A stretch of 5,720 bases of DNA from Actinomycetales bacterium (GTDB lineage: Bacteria; Actinomycetota; Actinomycetes; Actinomycetales; Actinomycetaceae), in assembly GCA_022838965.1 (NCBI GenBank), contig JALHDK010000138.1, positions 1 through 5,720 of the forward strand, in the 5' to 3' direction. Positions 1 through 5,720 of the stretch are shown here, in pieces. Position numbers and translations under genes: made by a program. Every line of letters starts with the position of its first letter. Position 1 is the first letter of the stretch. The notes under the pieces are model-generated. The model saw only the letters and a list, made by a program, of their open reading frames with translations, was not told the DNA's origin and made no database searches.

Positions 1-1
1 C

Positions 2-541
2 CACGGAGTTCGTGGCGGTCATGGTGGCGGCCGTGTCCGACATGGCGCGGGCGATGCCGAAGTCCATCACCTTCACCTGGCCCGTGGGGGTGAGCATGAT
101 GTTGCCCGGCTTGATGTCCCGGTGGACGATGCCCTCGTTGTGGGCGTACTCGAGGGCACCCAGGATGCCGACGACGATCTCGATGGCCTCATCGATCGGC
201 ACCGCCGCGCCGTCCTTGAGAAGCTCGCGGACCGTGTGGCCCTCGACGTACTCCATCACGATGAACGGCTGGGTGGACTCCTTGCCGGTCGCGTCGATGA
301 CCCGCTCCTCGCCGGTGTCGTAGACCGCTACGATCGCCGGATGGTTGAGGGCGGCAGCGGACTGGGCCTCGCGGCGGAACCGGGCGTGGAAGGTGGGGTC
401 CTCCGCCAGGTCGCGACGGAGCAGCTTGATCGCCACGGTCCGGGACAGCCGCCGGTCATGGCCGATGTGGACCTCGGCCATGCCGCCACGGCCGATGAGC
501 TCGCCGACCTCGTAACGCCCCGCCAGCACGCGCGGGTCCAT
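2..541 (-). CDS. pknB: PknB Ser/Thr protein kinase, N-terminal 180 residues (3' end cut by window edge)
   Basis: Hanks-type kinase, in this locus the membrane-bound PknB that phosphorylates cell-wall synthesis and division proteins. The visible protein starts MDPRVLAGRYEVGELIGRGG. It has a glycine-rich loop at about residues 17-24, the ATP-anchoring lysine in VAIK (K39), the catalytic loop HRDIKPGN (D142), and DFG (D160) followed by a Thr/Ser-rich activation loop (residues 167-179) that runs into the window edge. All seen kinase motifs are intact. The ATG lies 2 bases after the pknA stop, with a GAGGAGGAG ribosome site about 11 bases upstream inside pknA. By family, the missing part should hold the rest of the kinase lobe, one transmembrane helix and extracellular PASTA repeats that bind muropeptide or lipid II. 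None of that is visible here. Identity as PknB rather than another kinase rests on its place directly after pknA and its near-canonical motifs. Confidence 0.95.
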   Translation of the reverse strand, partial: MDPRVLAGRYEVGELIGRGGMAEVHIGHDRRLSRTVAIKLLRRDLAEDPTFHARFRREAQSAAALNHPAIVAVYDTGEERVIDATGKESTQPFIVMEYVEGHTVRELLKDGAAVPIDEAIEIVVGILGALEYAHNEGIVHRDIKPGNIMLTPTGQVKVMDFGIARAMSDTAATMTATNSV

Positions 542-543
542 GT

Positions 544-1458
544 CTACCACTGCTCCTCCTCGGTGTGCTGCGGGCGGGGTCCGTCAGTGGCCGGGTCGGC
601 GCGCTCGTCCCCCTCCAGACTATCCGCCCCCTCGCGGGCGGCGGGAAGCTTTGCCACGGTGAGCGGCTCGCGCGCCCAGGAACCCACCTGGGCGGTCGTG
701 GGGCGCAGCACCGGGTCCTTGGCGAGCATGGCGCGCACCAGGCCGCGCAGGCGTGCCGGCACGGCGCCGGGGAGCTCGGGGACGGCGCCGTCGACGTGCG
801 CGAACGCGGTGTGGACCGGGTTGGAGCCGTGAAACGGGGGGCGGCCGGTGAGCGCCTCGAACGCGCAGATGCCAAGGGCGTACACGTCCGATGCGGGAGT
901 GGCGGGTTCGCCGGCCACCAGTTCAGGTGCTAGGTACTCGGCGGTTCCCATCACCCGGCCGGGTGCGGTGATCCGGGCCTGGCCGACGCCGCGGGAGATG
1001 CCGAAGTCGGTCAGCACCGCGCCCCGGCTGGCGAGCATGATGTTGGACGGCTTCACGTCGCGGTGCAGCACGCCGGCGAGGTGGGCGTCCGCGAGGCCGT
1101 CGGCGCACTCGCCCACGAAGCGCGCAACCTCCGCGGGGGACAGCGTGTGGCGGTGGGCGAGGGCGGTGGCCAGGCTGACGCCGTCGACGTACTCCATGAC
1201 CAGGTGGTCCGGGCCGACGGCGATCAGCCGGACGACGTGGCGCGACGTCACCGCGGCGAGGTTGCGTCCCTCATGGAGCAGGCGGTGCCACTGGGCGGAA
1301 TCCGGTGCGAGCTCCTCGCGGGCGAACTTCACCACCACGTCGGCGTGCTCGCGGGGATCCCTCGCCAGCCAGACCTCCGCCATTCCGCCGCGATGGATCG
1401 GTGAGACGAGCTCCCACCGGCCCGCGACCACGTCACCGGGTGCATGGCGCCAGATCAT
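544..1458 (-). CDS. pknA: PknA-type Ser/Thr protein kinase, short form without transmembrane helix
   Basis: 304-residue Hanks-type kinase in the pknA position between pbpA and pknB. Motifs: glycine loop IHRGGMAEV (21-29), ATP lysine VVVK (K44), helix-C glutamate E63, catalytic loop HRDVKPSN (D134, K136, N139), DFG (D151), APE (179 region, GTAEYLAPE), and DVYALG (D191). The kinase domain ends near residue 262. The remaining about 42 residues are polar, acidic and Pro-rich, ending EEEQW, with no hydrophobic helix, so the protein should be cytosolic. Mycobacterial PknA is about 430 residues with one membrane helix. The first glycine of the loop is His22 and the usual Ala of VAVK is Val42, but the catalytic residues are all present, so activity is expected. 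The ATG overlaps the pbpA stop as ATGA, with only a weak ribosome site, which suggests translational coupling. PknA is assigned by position and fold; the sequence is divergent, so another kinase subfamily in the same slot is possible. Confidence 0.92.
   Translation of the reverse strand: MIWRHAPGDVVAGRWELVSPIHRGGMAEVWLARDPREHADVVVKFAREELAPDSAQWHRLLHEGRNLAAVTSRHVVRLIAVGPDHLVMEYVDGVSLATALAHRHTLSPAEVARFVGECADGLADAHLAGVLHRDVKPSNIMLASRGAVLTDFGISRGVGQARITAPGRVMGTAEYLAPELVAGEPATPASDVYALGICAFEALTGRPPFHGSNPVHTAFAHVDGAVPELPGAVPARLRGLVRAMLAKDPVLRPTTAQVGSWAREPLTVAKLPAAREGADSLEGDERADPATDGPRPQHTEEEQW
553..561 (-). promoter_or_regulatory. Ribosome binding site for pknB
   Basis: On the minus strand the bases read GAGGAGGAG, a strong Shine-Dalgarno match, 11 bases before the pknB ATG. 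It also encodes the Glu-Glu run at the end of PknA. It supports the chosen pknB start and lets pknB be initiated independently of, as well as coupled to, pknA. Confidence 0.7.
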
Positions 1459-2915
1459 CGCTGAACCGCCGCCTGCACGAGCCGGCGCACGATGGGTCCG
1501 GCGCTGGAGCCGCCGTAGGCTGCGGAGCCGTCACGCCCGCCGTTCTCCAGCAGGACCGCGACCGCGACCTGGGGGCTCTCCGCCGGGGCGAAGGCGATCA
1601 TCCACGCGTGCTGATCCTGCTCGTTGCCGGTCTCGGCGGTGCCGGTCTTGCCGGCCACGGTGACCCCCGGGACCTGTGCGGGCGTCCCCGTGCCGGAGGC
1701 CACGACCGCTTCCATGAGGGTGGTCAGCGTGGCCGCGGTCTCGGGGGAGAAGGGTGTGGAGAAGACGGTGGGGTCGGTCTGGCTGACGACCTGGAGGTCG
1801 GCGTCGCGTTCGGTGGCGATCAGGTACGGCCGCATCAGGGTGCCGTCATTCGCCACCGCCGCGGCGACCATGGCCATCTGGAGCGCAGAGACGCGCACGT
1901 CGAACTGTCCGATACCGGTCAGTGCGGTCTCGGCGTCGGACCGCGTCTCGGGGTAGATCGACGGGACGACGGGCAGCGGGATCGACAGGGGCTGGCCGAA
2001 GCCCAGCGCCGCCGTCATCTCCGCGAGTCTCTCCTGCCCCAGATCGATGGCGAACAGCGCGAACGTGGTGTTGCAGGACTCCTTGAAGGCGTAGACGAGT
2101 TCGCCGGTGTCGGCGCTGCCGCACGGGGAGCGTCCCGGGTTGCGCACGATGGCCGTCGACTGCGGCAGTTGCAGTTCGGCGGGCGTCGGGACGAGGCTCG
2201 TGGCGGTCCGCGTGGGGTCCTGCTCGAGCCACGCCGCGGTGACGACCACCTTGAAGGTCGAACCGGGCGGGTAGAGGATCGTGCCGGTGGCACGGTTCTC
2301 CAGCGGCTTCTCCGGGTCATTCTGCAACGCGTCCCAGGCCGCGGTGGCGGCGGCCCGGTCGTGCGTGGCGACGCTGTTCGGGTCGTAGGACGGCGAGGAG
2401 TACATCGCGAGGATCGCCCCGGTCCGGGGGTCGAGGGCGACGACGGCGCCGCGCTGGCCTTCCAGCGCGTCCGCCGCCACCTGCTGGAGGGCGGGGTCGA
2501 GCGTGAGCTCGACCGACCCGCCCTGCGGCTGGCGGCCGGTGAAGAGGTCCTGGATCCGCGACAGCAGCAGCGACTCGGCGGTGCCGCCGAGGATGTCGTT
2601 CGCGTACCGTTCCACACCGGTGGAGGCGCTGAACACGGTGGAGAAGTAGCCGGTGGCGTGGGCGTACAGCGCTCCGGGTTCGTAGGTGCGCTGGAAGCGG
2701 TAGACGTCGTCGATGGGCTCGGACCAGGCCACTCGCTCGCCCGCTACCACGATCGGGCCCCGGTCCCGGCCGAACTCGCGGTAGATGGTGCGCACGTTGC
2801 GACCATCCGCGTTGAGGGCGGGCGCCTGGAAGAACTGGACGGACGTCGTCGAGATCATGAGGGCCACGAGCATGAGGGCGATGACGGTGCCCAGGCGGCG
2901 CAGGGGGAGGTTCAT
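1455..2915 (-). CDS. pbpA: PbpA, class B penicillin-binding protein (peptidoglycan transpeptidase)
   Basis: 486 residues, close to the length of mycobacterial PbpA (about 490). It is a DD-transpeptidase anchored in the membrane that cross-links peptide stems outside the cell and is a beta-lactam target. An uncleaved N-terminal membrane anchor spans about residues 8-28. A short pedestal follows (GPIVVAGERVAWSEP, 53-67), then the transpeptidase domain from about 150 to the end. The three active-site motifs are intact: STFK (S219 nucleophile, K222), SCN (S280-N282) and KTG (K423-G425). The only two cysteines, C265 and C281, lie beside the SxN motif and could form a disulfide. The ATG sits in an ATGA overlap with the rodA stop, with a GAGG-type ribosome site inside rodA. 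Its 3' end overlaps pknA in the same way. Pairing with an adjacent RodA follows the SEDS-class B PBP partnership. The architecture fits PbpA better than the larger class B division enzyme PbpB/FtsI, which lies elsewhere, in the dcw cluster. Confidence 0.97.
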   Translation of the reverse strand: MNLPLRRLGTVIALMLVALMISTTSVQFFQAPALNADGRNVRTIYREFGRDRGPIVVAGERVAWSEPIDDVYRFQRTYEPGALYAHATGYFSTVFSASTGVERYANDILGGTAESLLLSRIQDLFTGRQPQGGSVELTLDPALQQVAADALEGQRGAVVALDPRTGAILAMYSSPSYDPNSVATHDRAAATAAWDALQNDPEKPLENRATGTILYPPGSTFKVVVTAAWLEQDPTRTATSLVPTPAELQLPQSTAIVRNPGRSPCGSADTGELVYAFKESCNTTFALFAIDLGQERLAEMTAALGFGQPLSIPLPVVPSIYPETRSDAETALTGIGQFDVRVSALQMAMVAAAVANDGTLMRPYLIATERDADLQVVSQTDPTVFSTPFSPETAATLTTLMEAVVASGTGTPAQVPGVTVAGKTGTAETGNEQDQHAWMIAFAPAESPQVAVAVLLENGGRDGSAAYGGSSAGPIVRRLVQAAVQR

Positions 2916-4348
2916 CGCAGGTCCACCACCTCGGTGGGATTGTCGTCCCCCGGGGGCTGGGCGGCCGCCCGGGGGGTGTCCACGACGCGGGGAAGCGGTC
3001 CGCTGGGGGTGGGGGCCGGCTCGCGGGCCTCGTTCGAGATGCGCAACAGCAGGCCGACGATGATCCAGTTCGACAGCAGCGAGGAACCGCCGTAGGCCAT
3101 GAACGGCATGGTCAGGCCGGTGAGCGGGATCAGGCGGGTGACGCCGCCGATGACCACGAACACCTGGAAGGCCATGACGAAGGCGAGGCCGGCGCAGAGC
3201 AGCTTGCCGAAGCCGTCCCGGACGCCGATGCCCGTGCGGATCCCGCGAAGGAAGAGCACCAGGTACGTCACGAGGATCGCGAGCAGTCCGGTCAGCCCGA
3301 GTTCCTCACCGAGGGAGGCCCAGATGAAGTCGGAGTTGGCGTAGGGGACGAGATAGGGGAAGCCCTTGCCCCATCCCGTGCCAGCCAGTCCGCCGGAGGC
3401 CATGCCGAAAAGCCCCTGCACCACCTGGCCGGAGCCGCCCGGGTCACGGTTGTAGATCTCCGGGTCGAAGGCGTTGAGCCAGACGTCCACGCGAGCCATC
3501 ACGTGGGGGAAGAGCAGGGCCGCGGCGGTGGCGGCGCCGGCGAACAGCAGCAGGCCGATGATCACCCAGGAGATCCGCTCGGTGGCGATGTAGAGCATCG
3601 CGACGAAGAAGCCGAAGAACAGCAGCGACGTGCCCAGATCCCGCTGGGCCACGAGCACGATGACGGCGGCGCTCCACGCCGCGAGCAGGGGTCCCATGTC
3701 GCGCATGCGGGGGAGCTGGATGCCGAGAACCTTCGGGCCGGCGAGGGCGAGGTTGTCCCGTGCCGCCACCAGGTAGCCGGCGAAGAAGATCGCGAGGCAG
3801 ATCTTGGCGATCTCGCCCGGCTGGAAGGTGAGCGGCCCGATCCCGATCCAGATCCGGGAGCCGTTGATGTTCTTCCCGATCGCGGGCAGCAGCGGGAGCA
3901 TGAGCAGGGCCACGCCCGCCACGAGGAACACGTAGGTGTAGCGGCGCAGGATCCGGTGATCCCGGAAGAACCAGACGATGGCGGTGGCTGCGCCCATGCC
4001 GATGACGGTCCAGATCAGCTGGCGGGGGGCGAAACCCGAGGGGCGGCCGAGTTCGTAGTAGGACAGGTCGAGGCGGTAGATCATCGCGAGGCCGATGCCC
4101 GTGAGCGCGACGGCGGTGGGGAGGATCACCGGGTCCGCGTAGGGGGCCTTCCACCGCACCAGCACGTGGATCCCCAGGGCGAGGCCGGTGAACGCCGCGG
4201 CGTGCGCGCTGATGTGCACGGGCACGACGCCGTTCATCGCCAGGCCCACCTGGATGTAGGCGAGGATGCCGATGCCCACGGCGAGCAGGAGCAGCAGCAG
4301 CTCTGCGCCCCTGCCGGTGCGGACCTTGTCATGCGTGACGGTGGCCAT
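2912..4348 (-). CDS. rodA: RodA, SEDS-family peptidoglycan glycosyltransferase
   Basis: 478-residue polytopic membrane protein of the FtsW/RodA/SpoVE family, which polymerises glycan strands from lipid II. About 10-12 hydrophobic helices can be read, roughly at 16-36, 47-65, 74-93, 111-128, 136-155, 180-196, 221-234, 239-254, 259-280, 350-369, 385-403 and 415-436. Family signatures are present: NGSRIWIGIGPLTFQPGEIAK (starting at 162), QRDLGTSL (235-242), ANSDFIWASLGEELG (337-351) and MAYGGSSLLSNW (417-428). D340 aligns with the catalytic aspartate of E. coli RodA and FtsW (alignment from memory). A Pro-rich polar tail (439-478) with several Ser/Thr is likely cytoplasmic. The ATG shares one base with the pstP stop (TGATG) and no ribosome site is evident, so initiation probably depends on ribosomes finishing pstP. 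RodA rather than FtsW is inferred from the locus, where it is paired with pbpA. Confidence 0.97.
   Translation of the reverse strand: MATVTHDKVRTGRGAELLLLLLAVGIGILAYIQVGLAMNGVVPVHISAHAAAFTGLALGIHVLVRWKAPYADPVILPTAVALTGIGLAMIYRLDLSYYELGRPSGFAPRQLIWTVIGMGAATAIVWFFRDHRILRRYTYVFLVAGVALLMLPLLPAIGKNINGSRIWIGIGPLTFQPGEIAKICLAIFFAGYLVAARDNLALAGPKVLGIQLPRMRDMGPLLAAWSAAVIVLVAQRDLGTSLLFFGFFVAMLYIATERISWVIIGLLLFAGAATAAALLFPHVMARVDVWLNAFDPEIYNRDPGGSGQVVQGLFGMASGGLAGTGWGKGFPYLVPYANSDFIWASLGEELGLTGLLAILVTYLVLFLRGIRTGIGVRDGFGKLLCAGLAFVMAFQVFVVIGGVTRLIPLTGLTMPFMAYGGSSLLSNWIIVGLLLRISNEAREPAPTPSGPLPRVVDTPRAAAQPPGDDNPTEVVDLR
2947..2975 (-). repeat. GC-only inverted repeat (possible mRNA hairpin) in the 3' end of rodA
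   Basis: The plus strand reads CCCCCGGG at 2947-2954 and CCCGGGGG at 2968-2975, a perfect 8-bp inverted repeat with a 13-base loop. The loop overlaps a second 12-bp palindrome, GGGCGGCCGCCC, at 2959-2970. In the mRNA the hairpin would end about 31 bases before the pbpA ATG. No U-tract follows on the minus strand, so it is not an intrinsic terminator. It lies in codons for the Pro/Ala-rich RodA tail, and chance in GC-rich coding sequence is a fair alternative. Confidence 0.5.
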
Positions 4349-5649
4349 CAGCTGTCCGGGGGGTTGGCCGGCAGGGTGCCGGTCTCGGTCGTGGGGGTGG
4401 GCGCCGGGGTGACGGTGGGGGTCGGTTCGGGGCTGGGAAGGGTGGCGCGCAGGTTCTCGACCACCTTCTCCGCCTCCCGGAGGTTCGGGCGGGTGATCGG
4501 ATCGGCGAGTCTGTCACGGGAGAAGCCGGGAAGGTCCGCCACGAGGATGTCGGTGCGTTCGTGCAGGGACGCCAGCGTGATGGGACCGACATGCTGGGGG
4601 ATGCCGCGGAAGATCGCGACATAGCCGTCGTCCGTGGCCACGAAGTACTGGGTCTGCGTCCAGCGGTACCCCGCCCACGCGCCGCCGCCGAGCAGTCCGA
4701 GGATGAGGAGGATCCCCACCCAGAGGCCGATGATCCGCCCGACGGAACGCCGGGGGGGAGCTGTCTCGTCCTCCACGGCGAGTGTGCTCCGCGGGGCGAG
4801 GGCGGCGGCCTTGGCGGCCGGGGTTCCGTCCAGGGCCGCCCGGGACTGCGCGAGCCGGTCCGTGGCGGCAGCACCCACCACCTGCGGGACGGTGGGGGGC
4901 GGGTTGTTCGGGTCGATGTCCGCCGTGGCGATCACATCGGCGATGACGACGGTGATGTTGTCGGTCCCGCCGGCGCGGAGCGCAAGGTCCACCAGCTTGT
5001 CCGCGCACTCGCCCGGATCGGCGATGCTTCTGAGGGTCTCCTCGATGGTCTCCCGCCCCACCATCCCGGACAGGCCGTCCGAGCACAGCAGCCACCGGTC
5101 ACCGGGACGCGCCTCCCGCACGGACTCGTCGAGGAGCACCTCCCCGTCCGTGTCGCCGAGGGCACGCAGGATCATGTTGCGCTGGGGATGGTGTTCGGCC
5201 TCCTCGGGGGTGATCCGCCCCGTGTCCACCAGATGCTGCACGTAGGTGTGGTCCGTGGTCACCTGGGTGAGGATCCCGCCGCGGAGCAGGTAGGCGCGCG
5301 AGTCCCCGATGTGGACCATGCCCATCTTGTTGTTGCTGCGCAGGAGCGCCACGCAGGTGGTGCCGAGCCCGGCCAGTTCGGGAGCCTGTCGTGACCGCTC
5401 GACCAGCTCGGCGTGCGCGCTCTCGACGGCGTCCCGGAGCAGGTCGAGCAGGTCGTCAACGGGGTGGACGTCGTCGTCGAGGGGCGCGAGGTGCGCCACC
5501 GCCACCGACGACGCGATGTCGCCCCCCGCGGGTCCGCCCATGCCGTCCGCGAGAACCAGGAGATGCGGTCCCGCGTAGCCGGAGTCCTGGTTCGTGGAGC
5601 GCACCAGGCCGATGTCCGAGCGTGCGGCGTAGTTGAGTTGCACGGTCAC
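4348..5649 (-). CDS. pstP: PstP, membrane-anchored PP2C (PPM) Ser/Thr phosphatase
   Basis: 433-residue PP2C-family phosphatase that reverses PknA/PknB phosphorylation. Catalytic domain about residues 5-238, with metal-binding and signature residues visible: RSTNQD (17-22), DGMGG (D35), HIGDSRAY (D116), DGLSG (D191) and GGTDN (D230, N231). A linker (239-304) leads to one transmembrane helix at about 306-327. Outside lies a segment of about 75 residues and a Pro/Thr-rich tail (406-428). Mycobacterial PstP is about 514 residues, so this one has a shorter linker or tail. The usual His after DGMGG is Pro40, an odd change next to a metal ligand. The start is GTG, chosen because it overlaps the fhaB stop as GTGA and has GGAG 8 bases upstream; the protein then begins MTVQLNYAARSDIGLVR as in homologues. 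The wording of this N-terminus resembles Micrococcales proteins, from recollection only. Confidence 0.97.
   Translation of the reverse strand: MTVQLNYAARSDIGLVRSTNQDSGYAGPHLLVLADGMGGPAGGDIASSVAVAHLAPLDDDVHPVDDLLDLLRDAVESAHAELVERSRQAPELAGLGTTCVALLRSNNKMGMVHIGDSRAYLLRGGILTQVTTDHTYVQHLVDTGRITPEEAEHHPQRNMILRALGDTDGEVLLDESVREARPGDRWLLCSDGLSGMVGRETIEETLRSIADPGECADKLVDLALRAGGTDNITVVIADVIATADIDPNNPPPTVPQVVGAAATDRLAQSRAALDGTPAAKAAALAPRSTLAVEDETAPPRRSVGRIIGLWVGILLILGLLGGGAWAGYRWTQTQYFVATDDGYVAIFRGIPQHVGPITLASLHERTDILVADLPGFSRDRLADPITRPNLREAEKVVENLRATLPSPEPTPTVTPAPTPTTETGTLPANPPDS
4393..4442 (+). other. G-quadruplex-prone tract in the 3' end of pstP
   Basis: Seven plus-strand runs of three to five G (4393-4397, 4399-4401, 4406-4409, 4417-4421, 4429-4432, 4435-4437, 4440-4442) are separated by loops of 1, 4, 7, 7, 2 and 2 bases. 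This meets the usual G3+N1-7 rule several times over. The plus strand is the template strand for this operon; the mRNA is C-rich there and encodes the Pro/Thr tail of PstP (about residues 403-419). Confidence 0.5.
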
Positions 5650-5720
5650 CGCCGCAGCTCCAGCACGGTCTGTCCCAGTCGCACCTGCATCCCCGGGGCG
5701 AGGGGCTGGGGCTCACTGAT
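5646..5720 (-). CDS. fhaB: FhaB-like FHA-domain protein, C-terminal 24 residues (5' end outside window)
   Basis: A frame open to the right window edge ends ISEPQPLAPGMQVRLGQTVL followed by ELRR and a TGA stop. The pattern of a loop, then PG-x-x-VRLG, then a short hydrophobic strand is how the last two strands of an FHA (phosphothreonine-binding) domain look, and FhaB ends this way directly upstream of pstP in actinobacteria. FhaB family members are about 150-180 residues with an N-terminal segment and a C-terminal FHA domain. The phosphothreonine-contacting residues lie upstream and cannot be checked here. The stop overlaps the pstP GTG start by 4 bases, so the two are probably translationally coupled. 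The identification depends mainly on gene order, since so few residues are visible. Confidence 0.8.
   Translation of the reverse strand: MSEPQPLAPGMQVRLGQTVLELRR
5658..5661 (-). promoter_or_regulatory. Ribosome binding site for pstP (GTG start)
   Basis: GGAG on the minus strand lies 8 bases before the GTG at 5649, inside the last codons of fhaB. This spacing decides the GTG at 5649 over the in-frame GTG two codons later. Confidence 0.55.

Noticed and set aside
544..700. Possible frameshift removing a membrane helix from pknA
   Set aside because: The alternative minus-strand frames here give Arg/Ser/Pro/Thr-rich translations without a hydrophobic segment, and the normal stop is 2 bases before pknB.
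122..832. A 236-codon plus-strand open frame antisense to pknB and pknA
   Set aside because: It mirrors kinase codons on the other strand; no recognisable protein features.
1455..1458. Internal promoters at gene junctions
   Set aside because: Genes overlap or abut, and no convincing -10/-35 pair was recognised on the minus strand; weak AT-containing hexamers in this GC-rich DNA are not evidence.
2947..2975. Intrinsic terminator between rodA and pbpA
   Set aside because: The stem is not followed by a U-tract in the mRNA sense and lies inside the rodA coding sequence of a tightly overlapping operon.
1305..3095. A 596-codon plus-strand open frame antisense to pbpA and part of pknA
   Set aside because: Long antisense frames are expected opposite GC-rich genes. 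The translation is Arg/Gly/Asp/His-rich with no recognisable domain, whereas the minus strand holds complete PbpA motifs.
3503..4624. A 373-codon plus-strand open frame antisense to rodA and pstP
   Set aside because: Low-complexity Glu/Gly/Arg/His composition, no domain, and it lies fully opposite well-supported genes.
1..5720. A previously undescribed system, mobile element, CRISPR array or RNA gene
   Set aside because: All the sequence is accounted for by a known conserved gene cluster; no direct repeats, terminal inverted repeats, integrase genes, tRNA-like folds or composition shift were seen.

Overview
The window is high-G+C DNA (strongly G/C-biased third codon positions) carrying one uninterrupted minus-strand gene cluster, the conserved actinobacterial locus fhaB-pstP-rodA-pbpA-pknA-pknB. 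This arrangement is diagnostic for Actinomycetota. The wording of PstP, RodA and PbpA looks more like Micrococcales-type actinobacteria than like mycobacteria or corynebacteria. That placement rests on recollection of family sequences, not on a search, and genus cannot be assigned.

Layout in transcription order, from the right edge to the left: the last 24 codons of fhaB (FHA-domain protein, about 5646-5720, cut by the window edge); pstP (4348-5649, PP2C-type Ser/Thr phosphatase with one membrane helix); rodA (2912-4348, SEDS peptidoglycan glycosyltransferase); pbpA (1455-2915, class B penicillin-binding protein, transpeptidase); pknA (544-1458, Ser/Thr kinase, here without a membrane helix); and the first 180 codons of pknB (2-541, Ser/Thr kinase, cut before its membrane helix and expected PASTA domains). 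Neighbouring genes overlap by 4, 1, 4 and 4 bases, and the last pair is separated by 2 bases. There is therefore no intergenic space, no internal terminator, and strong reason to infer one polycistronic, translationally coupled operon. No stretch over 300 bases lacks a gene.

How the genes work together (family knowledge): RodA polymerises glycan strands from lipid II and PbpA cross-links them. PknB and PknA phosphorylate cell-wall and division proteins, FHA proteins such as FhaB read the phosphothreonines, and PstP removes the phosphates.

No new biological system was found. The points worth a second look are within known families: a short, apparently soluble PknA with unusual ATP-pocket residues; a His-to-Pro change in the PstP DGMGG motif; a two-cysteine pair beside the PbpA active site; a GC-rich hairpin just upstream of the pbpA start; and a G-quadruplex-prone tract in the 3' end of pstP. 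No tRNA, rRNA, CRISPR array, mobile element or promoter was seen.
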